In this document: one piece after another, positions 6,356 through 14,115 of the stretch
Layout of the letters: each line of letters begins with the position of its first letter
How positions within the stretch are numbered: position 1 is the stretch's first letter
Source of the DNA: Hallerella sp964397425
GTDB lineage: Bacteria > Fibrobacterota > Fibrobacteria > Fibrobacterales > Fibrobacteraceae
Direction: 5' to 3'
NCBI GenBank assembly: GCA_964397425.1
Contig: CAYNID010000022.1
Coordinates: 1-16,272, forward strand
DNA length: 16,272 nucleotides
Translations under genes and position numbers: made by a program
The notes under the pieces: generated by a model
Databases searched by the model: none
Told to the model about the DNA's origin: nothing
Seen by the model: the letters and a program-made list of their open reading frames with translations, nothing else

Positions 6356-7024
6356 ATGCCTTCTTTTGAAGTCGTCAACCTTTCGGTCATTTGGTGTATC
6401 GGTTTGTTGGCTGTTATCTTGACGGTAAATGCGAGGGGGGCCTTGCGCGCTCTCTTTTCCGCTATCATCACCATCGGGATTTTTGCCGTAGCCTGCTGTC
6501 TGACATTTTTGAAAGTACAGGGATATGAAAATTACGTTATGCCCTGGGCGGTTTCAGAAAAGGACTCCCTTTCCGTTGATGAGGAAGATTTGTCAATGCG
6601 AGAATCCAAAGCCGGAGAAAACGGTTATGCGGAGCGTTATGTCTCTGCCGCTCAGAAGCTCATCGGCGAAGGATTGGATTTGACGAAACAAATTGAAAGC
6701 TTGAACGCTTTGCCCCGGAACATTTCGGAACCGGAACGGGAAAAGGCGGAATCAAAAGCTTTGGCCATTCGCAATTCGGCTGCGCACCTGAACAGCCGCG
6801 CCATTTCACTTTTTCATTCGCAAACCCAGCGGGAGTCGTATTCCCATTTGGTCCACGCGACGGAAAACTTGAGGCTCGCCGGGTATTCGATGCATGTTTA
6901 CACGACGCTTGAAAACGCGGATGAACGCCAGGTCCAATTCGAACAGGGAAAAAGCCGGGCGGCTGCCGCCAAAAAAGAATTGGAAGCGAGCCGGGCGGAA
7001 TTGGGGATGATTTCGGGTAAATGA
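6356..7024 (+). CDS. Unrecognised membrane protein with two N-terminal helices
   Basis: A 222-residue protein I do not recognise. Two hydrophobic segments at about 8-24 and 33-52 form a helical hairpin separated by a short basic loop (ARGALR), which by the positive-inside rule should put both termini outside the cytoplasm and the loop inside. The remaining 170 residues are polar and mostly helical; the end (about 193-218, rich in Ala, Glu, Lys and Arg) looks like a coiled coil. Composition and codon use match the neighbours, and it lies between ssb and asd on the same strand with gaps of 24 and 37 bp, so the three are probably co-transcribed. No Shine-Dalgarno precedes ATG 6356. No catalytic motif is seen; a structural or scaffolding role is possible but not shown. 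Confidence 0.75.
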   Translation: MPSFEVVNLSVIWCIGLLAVILTVNARGALRALFSAIITIGIFAVACCLTFLKVQGYENYVMPWAVSEKDSLSVDEEDLSMRESKAGENGYAERYVSAAQKLIGEGLDLTKQIESLNALPRNISEPEREKAESKALAIRNSAAHLNSRAISLFHSQTQRESYSHLVHATENLRLAGYSMHVYTTLENADERQVQFEQGKSRAAAAKKELEASRAELGMISGK

Positions 7025-7061
7025 ATTTCAATCACTTCACAAGTAAATTCAAAGGCAGATT

Positions 7062-8072
7062 ATGAGTCGCAATGTTGCTATTGTCGGTGCCACAGGCGCA
7101 GTCGGGCAGGAACTTCTTTCCATTCTCGAAGAACGCCACTTCAAAATGGATTCCTTGAAGCTGTTGGCTTCTAAACGGAGTGCCGGGCGCAAGGTCAAAT
7201 TTGGCGGAGAAGAATTGATGATAGAAGAGCTCACGCACGATTCTTTCAAGGGAATTGACATCGTCTTCTCTTCGGCGGGTGCTTCCATTTCGCAGGAATA
7301 TCTTCCGTCCGCAGTGAAAGCGGGTGCGGTTTGCATTGACAATACCAGTTTTTACCGGATGGATCCCAACGTTCCTCTGGTTGTCCCCGAAGTGAATCCG
7401 GAAGACATCAAACTTTATAAGCCGGAATTCGGCGGAAAAGGAATCATTGCCAATCCGAATTGTACGACTATCATGATGGTTGTCGTTTTGAATCCGATTC
7501 ATAAAATTTCGCCCATCCGCAAAATTCATGTTTCGTCTTATCAGAGCGCAAGTGGGGCCGGAGCGGTCGCCATGGAAGAATTGAAGCAGCAATACAAGGA
7601 TATCGTGGAAACGGGGACGACGACTCATATCGCCAAGTTCCCGCATCAGCTGGCGTATAACGTGATTCCGCAAATCGACAAGATGACGGAAAACGATTAC
7701 ACGAAAGAAGAAATGAAAATGTTCAACGAAACGCGCAAGATCATGCATTCCGATGTCAGGACCAGCGCGACTTGTGTCCGCGTCAGTTCTTTGCGTTCTC
7801 ATTCGGAATCGGTTTGGTTCGAAACGGAGCGCTCCGTTTCGGTGGAAGAAATCCGAGAAGCGCTCCGGAATGCGCCCGGTGTGACTCTCGAAGATGATCC
7901 GCAGAATTACGTTTATCCGATGCCGCTTGAAAGTGCGGGCAAGGACAATGTTTTTGTGGGGCGAGTCCGCAAGGATTTGGCCGATGAAAACAGCAATACG
8001 CTTTGGCTTACCGGAGATCAAATCCGCAAGGGCGCGGCTTTGAACGCCATCCAAATTGGTGAACTTCTGTAA
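7062..8072 (+). CDS. asd: Aspartate-semialdehyde dehydrogenase
   Basis: A 336-residue enzyme reducing aspartyl-4-phosphate to aspartate semialdehyde with NADPH, the branch point to lysine/diaminopimelate, threonine and methionine. Seen: the nucleotide-binding loop VGATGAVGQE (8-17), the catalytic Cys at 134 in NPNCTT, the SYQSASGAGAVAMEEL stretch, and the active-site His at 247 in SLRSHSESVWFE, ending with LWLTGDQIRKGAALNA. Length matches the Gram-positive/Bacteroidota-like ASADH branch (about 330-340). AAAGG 6 nt before the ATG is a fair ribosome binding site. Diaminopimelate from this pathway feeds peptidoglycan, but the other pathway genes are not in the window. The gene ends 16 bp before a strong intrinsic terminator. 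Confidence 0.97.
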   Translation: MSRNVAIVGATGAVGQELLSILEERHFKMDSLKLLASKRSAGRKVKFGGEELMIEELTHDSFKGIDIVFSSAGASISQEYLPSAVKAGAVCIDNTSFYRMDPNVPLVVPEVNPEDIKLYKPEFGGKGIIANPNCTTIMMVVVLNPIHKISPIRKIHVSSYQSASGAGAVAMEELKQQYKDIVETGTTTHIAKFPHQLAYNVIPQIDKMTENDYTKEEMKMFNETRKIMHSDVRTSATCVRVSSLRSHSESVWFETERSVSVEEIREALRNAPGVTLEDDPQNYVYPMPLESAGKDNVFVGRVRKDLADENSNTLWLTGDQIRKGAALNAIQIGELL

Positions 8073-8088
8073 CGGAAAAGGCATTGTG

Positions 8089-8118
8089 AAAAAAGGCAGA
8101 TGGATTCTGCCTTTTTTT
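8089..8118 (+). terminator. Intrinsic terminator after asd
   Basis: A 12-bp perfect stem (8089-8100 with 8106-8117) closed by the 5-nt loop TGGAT. The GGCAGA/TCTGCC core is followed by a run of seven T, the classic intrinsic terminator. The A run on the left side means it may also work on the minus strand, for the U32 gene transcript arriving from the other side. Confidence 0.92.
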
Positions 8119-8235
8119 GTGAATAAGCTGTAGAAATTAGGAATGAGGCTGTGAACGGCGAGCCGTTTTGAATAATGCGGAATTCGTAATTCGGAATGCG
8201 GAATTGTGTGCTGTGGACGGGAAACTCTTTTTAAT

Positions 8236-8260
8236 GGGGCTTTGACGGAGAGCCTTTTCT
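8236..8260. repeat. Repeat-core hairpin, copy B
   Basis: GGCTTT (8238-8243), loop GACGG, AGAGCC (8249-8254), then TTTT. Six pairs, one of them G-T. The C-G pair at the third position corresponds to T-A in copies at 8357, 15259 and 15364. Confidence 0.6.
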
Positions 8261-8354
8261 GCGGTATGGAAACGTGTGAAATGAGAAATGTGGAGTTTGA
8301 AGTGTGAAGTTTGAAATGAGGAATTGTGATCTGTGACGAGAGAACTTTTTTGAT

Positions 8355-8378
8355 GGGGTTTTGACGGAGAATCTTTTC
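8355..8378. repeat. Repeat-core hairpin, copy C
   Basis: GGTTTT (8357-8362), loop GACGG, AGAATC (8368-8373), then TTTT. All six positions pair, two as G-T. The arms differ from copy B on both sides while staying paired. Confidence 0.6.
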
Positions 8379-8527
8379 TGCGGATGGGGTGAAGTGTGCA
8401 CGGTGTTGACTGCGCAGGGTTGCCGTTTTCGTGGAATGGAAATTGTCCGGAGTCTTCAGCAAACGATGAGCCTTTTTGTGCAGCGCGGGCAGTTCTTCTT
8501 TGAAATAAAAACGCGGTGGTGTGATAG

Positions 8528-11020
8528 TTAGAACGACTGACTGTCTGTGGTGCGCGTTTTCCGGTCTTTCCAGGAGTTTTTGTGAAAAAGCTGTCCTTCG
8601 GCAACACCGTATTTTTCTTCTGCGCCAATGAGCTTCGCCGCGACGGTTCTTGAAAATTTTCCGTGCAACGCTTGTGCGTAAAGACGGGTCTTGTCGGCGA
8701 CTTCTGACGGGTTTTCGTCTAACATTTCCAACCGGAACCGGTAAACGCCCAGTTCGCGGAATCTGTCGATGAAATTCAATGCGGATTGGGGTCGTTCCAG
8801 ATAAAGCGTGTTGCGGCATTCTGCATCGGGGACGAGTGTGTGCAAGGCGCCTTTTCTGTCCAAAACGTCGATGTGATGTTTTGAACAAATTTGTTTGCAA
8901 AAAGGAAAACGTTCCGCATTTGTCAGTGTCGCTGCATACAGGCAATGTTCCATGTAAAATGCAGGCAAATGGGCGAATACAGAAATTTCAAAATGTTCGC
9001 CGCCAAAATTTTCAAGAAGTTTTTCTGTTCCGGTTGCGTTCAAATCAAAAGAAGGGTGAAGGGAATCAAGGCCTTGAGAAAGAAACCAGTCTGCAGAAAG
9101 CGAATTGGAAACGTTCAAACTGTAATCCCCTTCGAGAGGAATATCGAATGATTGCAGATAAATTAACGCGCCGGGATTTCGCACCAGAATAAAATTCGGT
9201 TTCAAATCGACAATGCGCTTTAAATTTGCCGTTTCGCCTTCTTTCAGTACCCGGATTGTGGCGATTCCTGCTGCGAATCCCATTTCGCGGATGCGCTCTA
9301 GCGGCTTTTTGTAATCGACGCCCCAATCCAAGTCGAGGATGACCCGGTCGATTTCCAAGCCTTTTAATTTTTCAATTTGGTTTGGATTGCGGACAAGAAC
9401 GGAGATTTGGATGGGATGCGCTTTCGGACTGTTTTTTTTAAGGGAACGGGCTGCATTGATCAGGTCTTTTCCCCGTTGTGCCGAAGCTTCGATGGGCAAT
9501 GATTCGGCGCGAAGGGCGTCTAAAGCGGAACAGGCCGCTTTTCGCAACTGGCGAATTTCTTTGTCTAAAACAAAAGCGTCTTTTGGAATGTCGATTGAAA
9601 TTTCATTTGCAAAGTAGGCGCTCCCCGAAAGGGCGGAAAGTTCCTTTGCTATGCGGGAATACGGGTCTTGCGGCACTTTTGCCGGTTCCAGAATCTTTTC
9701 TCCGCGTTGAAAAATCCGATGTCCGTTTTTGTCTGCCATTTCAAGAGAAAGAGGTTTTCCAAAATTTGCGGACAGGCGAATGTTTACGGGAATCTTCAAC
9801 GAGTTTTCCCGGTCATGATACGTTTTGCGCAAACGCTTTTCTATCGCAGGGGAATCGTTTTGGAAAGCCTGCATCGAAGTGCGGACTTTTTTCAAGTCGA
9901 AATCGTTTCCAAAAGAAAGGTGCGTTGTGTCGCCGACAATCGCCGATGAAAAAAGGCGGCTACCCGTGGAATTTTCTTCTCCCGGATATTCAAAAAGAAT
10001 CCCGTCTCCTGCCGAAAGAACGTGCTTGCCGGAAATCAGAACGCCTTTCTTGTCGATTTTTATAACGTTTCCTAAAAATTTTCCATGATGGTTGGAGTAA
10101 TAACCGTTGACGAGAGTCTGCTGATTTACGCCCGTCATCCATCCCTCGCCAAGGCCTCTTGAAAAAAGGACTTCGAGGGGTTCTTTGTTCAACGGGGAAA
10201 CTTCGCCTGTGTCCATTTTTTCCCGGAAAGCGATCGTTGCCGCGGCGACATATTCGGGGCTTTTCAAACGCCCTTCGACTTTGAACGATTTGACTCCAAT
10301 CTGTTTTAACTCGTTGATTTGGTTTAATGCCGAAAGATCCCTGGGACTGAATGGATAATTTTTTCCATGCAGCGGATAAGGTTTTCCGTCGAGGTTCATT
10401 TGATAGGGAAGTCGGCAGCTTTGGGCGCATTGTCCGCGATTTGCCGAACGTCCGCCGATGTTTTCGCTGGTCAGGCACTGTCCGCTGAACGAAACGCATA
10501 GCGCTCCGTGGACAAAAACTTCTAATTCCAGGGGAGTCCTGTTTTTGATTTTTCGGATGTCGTCTAAAGAAAGCTCCCTGGCTAAAACCGCCCTTGTGCA
10601 TCCGAGGCGTTCTGCCATTTCAACGCCTTCGGCAGAAGCGATGGTCATTTGAGTGGACGCGTGGATTTCTAGTTCTGGCGCTATCGTTTTGAATAAACGA
10701 ACTAATCCAAAATCCTGAACGATGATGGCGTCTGGCGCCAAGGCGGCGATGTTTTCGATGAATTCGGGAAGCGCATCCAGTTCTTCTTCAAAAATAAGGA
10801 CGTTCATGGCCAAGAAGGTCCGGACTCCGCGTATTCTCGCATAACGGATCATTTCACGAACGTCGTCGAAGGAAAAATCGATGGCCCTGCCACGGGCGTT
10901 CCAATGAGGAACTCCGAAGTAAACCGCGTTAGCTCCGTTTTCAACGGCGGCGCGGAACATCTCTTTGTCGCCGACAGGGAGCATCAATTCAAAATTTTGG
11001 GAGTAGTTGGCTGGATTCAT
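8528..11020 (-). CDS. U32-family protein, RlhA-like (RNA hydroxylation) with double barrel
   Basis: An 830-residue protein. The N-terminal TIM-barrel region has the U32 pattern: LPVGDKEMFRAAVENGANAVYFG (13-36) and the signature EVFVHGALCVSFSGQC with GRSANRGQCAQSCR, placing cysteines at 175, 182, 198 and 202. In studied U32 proteins (TrhP, RlhA, UbiU/UbiV) such cysteines hold an iron-sulfur cluster. A middle domain resembles DUF3656, and the last 300 residues form a second barrel-like part ending with EHCLYAATL, further cysteines and DAECRNTLYL, as in long RlhA-type proteins. E. coli RlhA makes 5-hydroxycytidine in 23S rRNA; despite the name peptidase U32, protease activity is doubtful. Longer than E. 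coli RlhA (about 650). Substrate not determined. The last 15 residues run toward the repeat region and are probably unconserved. M13 is an alternative start. Confidence 0.88.
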   Translation of the reverse strand: MNPANYSQNFELMLPVGDKEMFRAAVENGANAVYFGVPHWNARGRAIDFSFDDVREMIRYARIRGVRTFLAMNVLIFEEELDALPEFIENIAALAPDAIIVQDFGLVRLFKTIAPELEIHASTQMTIASAEGVEMAERLGCTRAVLARELSLDDIRKIKNRTPLELEVFVHGALCVSFSGQCLTSENIGGRSANRGQCAQSCRLPYQMNLDGKPYPLHGKNYPFSPRDLSALNQINELKQIGVKSFKVEGRLKSPEYVAAATIAFREKMDTGEVSPLNKEPLEVLFSRGLGEGWMTGVNQQTLVNGYYSNHHGKFLGNVIKIDKKGVLISGKHVLSAGDGILFEYPGEENSTGSRLFSSAIVGDTTHLSFGNDFDLKKVRTSMQAFQNDSPAIEKRLRKTYHDRENSLKIPVNIRLSANFGKPLSLEMADKNGHRIFQRGEKILEPAKVPQDPYSRIAKELSALSGSAYFANEISIDIPKDAFVLDKEIRQLRKAACSALDALRAESLPIEASAQRGKDLINAARSLKKNSPKAHPIQISVLVRNPNQIEKLKGLEIDRVILDLDWGVDYKKPLERIREMGFAAGIATIRVLKEGETANLKRIVDLKPNFILVRNPGALIYLQSFDIPLEGDYSLNVSNSLSADWFLSQGLDSLHPSFDLNATGTEKLLENFGGEHFEISVFAHLPAFYMEHCLYAATLTNAERFPFCKQICSKHHIDVLDRKGALHTLVPDAECRNTLYLERPQSALNFIDRFRELGVYRFRLEMLDENPSEVADKTRLYAQALHGKFSRTVAAKLIGAEEKYGVAEGQLFHKNSWKDRKTRTTDSQSF

Positions 11021-11046
11021 CGGCGGTAAATTTATATTTTTCCAAA
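11021..11046. promoter_or_regulatory. 26-bp divergent start region
   Basis: Only 26 bp separate the ATG of the U32 gene (minus) and the ATG of the lipoprotein gene (plus). The AT-rich centre reads TATATT on the plus strand (11033-11038, 8 nt before ATG) and TATAAA on the minus strand (plus 11031-11036, 10 nt before ATG). If these are -10 elements, both mRNAs are nearly leaderless and any -35 sites lie within the opposite gene. Neither start has a Shine-Dalgarno sequence. Confidence 0.4.
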
Positions 11047-11997
11047 ATGTTGAAAATAGATGCTTTGATCCGTCGATGTGCTATTGCCGCTTTTCCTTTT
11101 GTTTGGATTGTCGCCTGTGGAGAATCATCGAGTTCTTCGGCGCAAGAAGAAACTCTTTTCTGTTCTTCTTCGCAAATGGAAAATTTGTCTAGTGGAAATT
11201 TCATGGAATCTTCGTCTTCTTCTTTTGATACGGCAGCATCTTCCAGTTCTTCGGAAAAAATGGAATCCGGGGCTGCGCTGAATCTTTTGCCGGATGAAGA
11301 TGGATTTTATGACATTGGAGAACTCTACAAGGCCGTTCCCAAAACGAATCGGATTATTTTCGTCATTCGACACTCCGAACGGAATTCTTCGCTGGGGCAA
11401 GAATCCCCGTTGACGGAAAATGGAAAAGAGAAAGCGTTGGATTTGGGCAAAAAACTTCTTGCGGAAGAACCGTTTTATTACGCGTCAACGGATTTTGTCC
11501 GCACGCGGGAAACGTGCCGCCTCATAGCCGAAGGTCGGGGAGAAGAAAATTTTGACGTGGATATTTGGCAGGGCGTTGACGGAGATTATTTTCTCCGGGT
11601 TTCGGATGATTCGCTGTCCCGTTTTGCAAGCAACCGCGGCGGTGCGTGGAAAATTATTTCCCGCTGGGCTTACGCCGATTCAACAATGTCCGAAAATTTG
11701 GCGTCAAATGTCAACGCTTTGTTCTATGACCTTTTTGAACGGGGAAAACAATTTGTTGAAGGCGCCGTTGCGCAGGGGTTGAAGAAAAACCGCGTGAGCG
11801 TGATGGTTTCTCATGATGTTTTGTTGGAACCGCTGACCGTTTATGCGACAAACCGTTCCATCGATCTTCGCTTTTACAAGAGTGGCCGTTGGATTGCTTA
11901 TCTGGCGGGCGTCGCCATTGTCGTTGGCGAAAATTCCCAAGTGAATCTTTACCCCGTGCGCGGCGATTCTGTGGGCTACATGACGGTTTCAAAATGA
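11047..11997 (+). CDS. Surface lipoprotein with a histidine-phosphatase domain
   Basis: A 316-residue protein. The signal peptide has a basic start (MLKIDALIRR), a hydrophobic core and the lipobox IVAC, with the acylated Cys at 24. Residues 26-80 are a linker of serine runs broken by Glu and other polar residues, as in Fibrobacter cell-surface proteins. From about 95 there is a histidine phosphatase (phosphoglycerate-mutase-like) domain: FVIRHSER with R108 and the phospho-acceptor H109, a second Arg in STDFVRTRETC, and VSHD with H256. The usual RHG triplet reads RHS here, a change tolerated in several branches. It probably removes phosphate from an extracellular or periplasmic substrate, which I cannot name. 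The stop codon overlaps the next start (ATGA), so it is coupled to the outer-membrane protein gene. Confidence 0.85.
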   Translation: MLKIDALIRRCAIAAFPFVWIVACGESSSSSAQEETLFCSSSQMENLSSGNFMESSSSSFDTAASSSSSEKMESGAALNLLPDEDGFYDIGELYKAVPKTNRIIFVIRHSERNSSLGQESPLTENGKEKALDLGKKLLAEEPFYYASTDFVRTRETCRLIAEGRGEENFDVDIWQGVDGDYFLRVSDDSLSRFASNRGGAWKIISRWAYADSTMSENLASNVNALFYDLFERGKQFVEGAVAQGLKKNRVSVMVSHDVLLEPLTVYATNRSIDLRFYKSGRWIAYLAGVAIVVGENSQVNLYPVRGDSVGYMTVSK

Positions 11998-12992
11998 GCT
12001 TTCCATTTTTTTCCAGCTGCAAAAGAAGTTGGCTTGTTTTTTTGATTTTGATTTCAAACGCGTTCTCGGCGGCGGATATGGACCAAACGGAAGTTACGCC
12101 GGATTCCAGTTTCCGCTTTAAAACGGAGCATTCCATCGCCTTTGCCGGAATCTTGTTGCCGCACCGCTCTCTCCGCAATTCGGAGTCTTTGCACGATTGG
12201 CCTTTTTTTGGATTTGTCGCCCCGATGGCGTGGAATTCAAAAATCATGCTGGACAAAGATCTCCATAAAATGTTGACTTTGAAAGGTGTCGCCGGAGGAA
12301 GTCTCGCCTTGTTCGGGGCGGGCCTGAAAGCGGATGTCTCGCTGGACGTGTCGCATCTTTTGGAACTCGGAGTGGAAGGCGGATTGATGTCTGGCATCAA
12401 TTATGGCAGCATGACAACATCCATGGGCGTTTATTCTCCTGAAAAGCAAAAGTATTCCGCGGATATGTTTGGAACGGAATTTTCTTATGAAGTGCGGTAC
12501 CATGCGGCGCTTTCGATTCCGCTGATGGCTTTTTTGCCCCGCTCGGAGTGGACGAAAATTATGCTGCGGCCCACGGCGAATCTTATTTATGCAGCGTACA
12601 CCGGGGCAGAAGATGGAGAAGTCTGGAAGGCGGGAACCGGGGACATGGTCAATGGGCTTCGTTACCAAGTTGGAGGAACGATGGTGTACTTCTTGCCGTT
12701 CAAGCATTTTCCGATGGCGATGTTTTCGGCGAATGTGAGCGGATTCAAACATGAATCGGATTTTGATGCGGTCTACGAACCTTATGACCCCGGATTCAAA
12801 ACGGTCACCCTTGTCCCCATGCTTTCCATCAAACTGGATGAACGGTGGGGTGGAATGTTGATGGCGACGTTTGCGCGGGAACGCCGATACCGGAATTATC
12901 ATTTTGAAACGGGCACGGAACTTTCCCAGGAGCGCGTCGGTTCGGAATGGGGACTTAAAGCGATTCTTTTGATGCTCTCTCGAAAGTTTTGA
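11994..12992 (+). CDS. Predicted outer-membrane beta-barrel protein
   Basis: A 332-residue protein I cannot assign to a named family. It begins with a signal peptide: basic CKRSW, hydrophobic LVFLILI and the likely cleavage site AFSA/AD after residue 26. The mature part is full of alternating hydrophobic/polar stretches with Gly and aromatic residues (for example VSLDVSHLLELGVEGGLMSG, KIMLRPTANLIYAAYTG) and ends with Phe, features of outer-membrane barrels. No periplasmic binding motif is seen. The ATG at 11994 is chosen because it forms an ATGA overlap with the upstream lipoprotein gene and starts the signal peptide; the frame is open back to 11889 but there it overlaps the lipoprotein. The coupling suggests both proteins work at the outer membrane, which is inference. 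Confidence 0.72.
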   Translation: MSFPFFSSCKRSWLVFLILISNAFSAADMDQTEVTPDSSFRFKTEHSIAFAGILLPHRSLRNSESLHDWPFFGFVAPMAWNSKIMLDKDLHKMLTLKGVAGGSLALFGAGLKADVSLDVSHLLELGVEGGLMSGINYGSMTTSMGVYSPEKQKYSADMFGTEFSYEVRYHAALSIPLMAFLPRSEWTKIMLRPTANLIYAAYTGAEDGEVWKAGTGDMVNGLRYQVGGTMVYFLPFKHFPMAMFSANVSGFKHESDFDAVYEPYDPGFKTVTLVPMLSIKLDERWGGMLMATFARERRYRNYHFETGTELSQERVGSEWGLKAILLMLSRKF

Positions 12993-13092
12993 CGATTCCT
13001 TTCCGCTCGATGGGACATTTTACGCGCGTCGGATTTTGACGGCTTGCGCTAGCGAATGGGGAAATCTGCCGCGTTTTTTACGCAAGGAACTT

Positions 13093-14115
13093 TCAACGGC
13101 TTGGAAAGGCGCTTTCTTGTTTGCTGATGCAATGGAGGCTTCCGCCTTGACGGATGACAGTTGTCGCGTCAATGCCGATGATTTCCCTGTCTGGAAAAAG
13201 TTCCTTGAAAAAGGATTCCGCTTCCAAGTCGTATCCTTTTTCGTATTTGGGATAGACTAAGGCTCCGTTCAAGAAAATGAAGTTCATGTACGAAGCGGGC
13301 AAAACGCCGCCGTAAAACGGTTTTTGCGTGGGAAGTTGTAGCGCATCGACTCGCGCCGATTTTCCATAATGGGACGTCAGCCATTTTTCAATGGCCAGTT
13401 TTGCCTGGAGAAGAGAACGGTGATTTTTCCCTTTGGGCGAATCTTCTTTGGCGATAATCACGTGGGAATTGGAAACAAAACGGGCGACGTTGTCAATGTG
13501 TCCGTCGGTGTGATCACCGTAAAGGCCGTGGGGGAGAATCAGCAGTTCCCGAAGTCCCAAAGATTCTTTCAGGGATTTTTCAAACTCTTTCTGTGCCCGG
13601 ATATCGTTTCGATTTTTCCCGACAAGGCAGGGGAGCGTTGTCATTCCGAGTCCATCGCCATTGACTTCGATAGCTCCGCCTTCAAAGAGGAAGGAATTTT
13701 TTAAAATGGGAATTTTCTGGAATGTTGCAATAGCGGATGGAACGGCGTTGTCTTTGCTCCAAGGTGGAAATTTTCTTCCCCAGGCGTTGAATTCGAACTT
13801 GACCGCTATTTCGTTCCCGGATTCGTCGTAAACGAAAAATGGCCCGTAGTCGCGAATCCAGACATCATCGGTTTCCAAAGGAATGAATTTGGGCTTGAAT
13901 TTTTCTTTGGAAAATTTTTTCTGTTCAGAATCCGGAAGCCTGAAGTCGAATGGAACGAGTACGTTCACCGGTTGAAACCGGGCGCAGATGTGAATGAGCT
14001 CGAAATAAAATTCCCGTATGCGGTCGCGGAATTTCCCACGCCAATTTTTGCTGTGCGGAAAGGCTAACCAAATGGATTTTTGCGTTTCCCATTCGGCGGG
14101 GTAGATCATTTTCAT
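13093..14115 (-). CDS. aguA: Agmatine deiminase
   Basis: A 340-residue enzyme of the guanidino-group-modifying superfamily that hydrolyses agmatine to N-carbamoylputrescine and ammonia. Motifs: EWETQKSIWLAFPH near the N-terminus, TDDVWIRDYGP (82-92), NAWGRKF (110-116), EGGAIEVNGDG (145-155), HTDGHIDN (H202-N209) and GGSLHC ending in the nucleophile C329. All catalytic positions I can place are intact and length is in the family range. It overlaps the upstream aguB gene by 4 bp (ATGA), so the two consecutive steps are translationally coupled. M3 is an alternative start two codons in. A peptidyl-arginine deiminase annotation is sometimes given to the family, but the aguB neighbour settles the agmatine role. 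Confidence 0.95.
   Translation of the reverse strand: MKMIYPAEWETQKSIWLAFPHSKNWRGKFRDRIREFYFELIHICARFQPVNVLVPFDFRLPDSEQKKFSKEKFKPKFIPLETDDVWIRDYGPFFVYDESGNEIAVKFEFNAWGRKFPPWSKDNAVPSAIATFQKIPILKNSFLFEGGAIEVNGDGLGMTTLPCLVGKNRNDIRAQKEFEKSLKESLGLRELLILPHGLYGDHTDGHIDNVARFVSNSHVIIAKEDSPKGKNHRSLLQAKLAIEKWLTSHYGKSARVDALQLPTQKPFYGGVLPASYMNFIFLNGALVYPKYEKGYDLEAESFFKELFPDREIIGIDATTVIRQGGSLHCISKQESAFPSR

Larger units (their letters stand above)
8131..8510. repeat. Degenerate copy of a dispersed intergenic repeat (locus 1)
   Basis: The 400 bp between convergent asd and the U32 gene are not coding but are built from modules also found at 15030-15570. In order: ATTAGGAATGAGG-type heptads (8137-8150), a short CTGTGAACGGCGAGCCG version (8148-8165), heptad-like GGAAT repeats, a core starting CTGTGGACGGGAAA (8211) with a hairpin (8238-8254), more GAAAT/GAGGAAT sequence, a second core (8331) with a hairpin (8357-8373), and a right end (about 8471-8500) alike to 15535-15567. 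Copies differ by scattered substitutions, so they are older than the array at locus 2. Confidence 0.75.

Noticed and set aside
7032..8945. A 637-codon minus-strand open frame
   Set aside because: It lies opposite asd, crosses the terminator and the repeats, and overlaps the U32 gene in another frame; its His/Arg/Pro-rich translation is typical of a shadow.
13075..13100. Hairpin GCGT/ACGC around a T run between the barrel gene and aguA
   Set aside because: Only four pairs and the T run is in the loop, so it does not look like a terminator.
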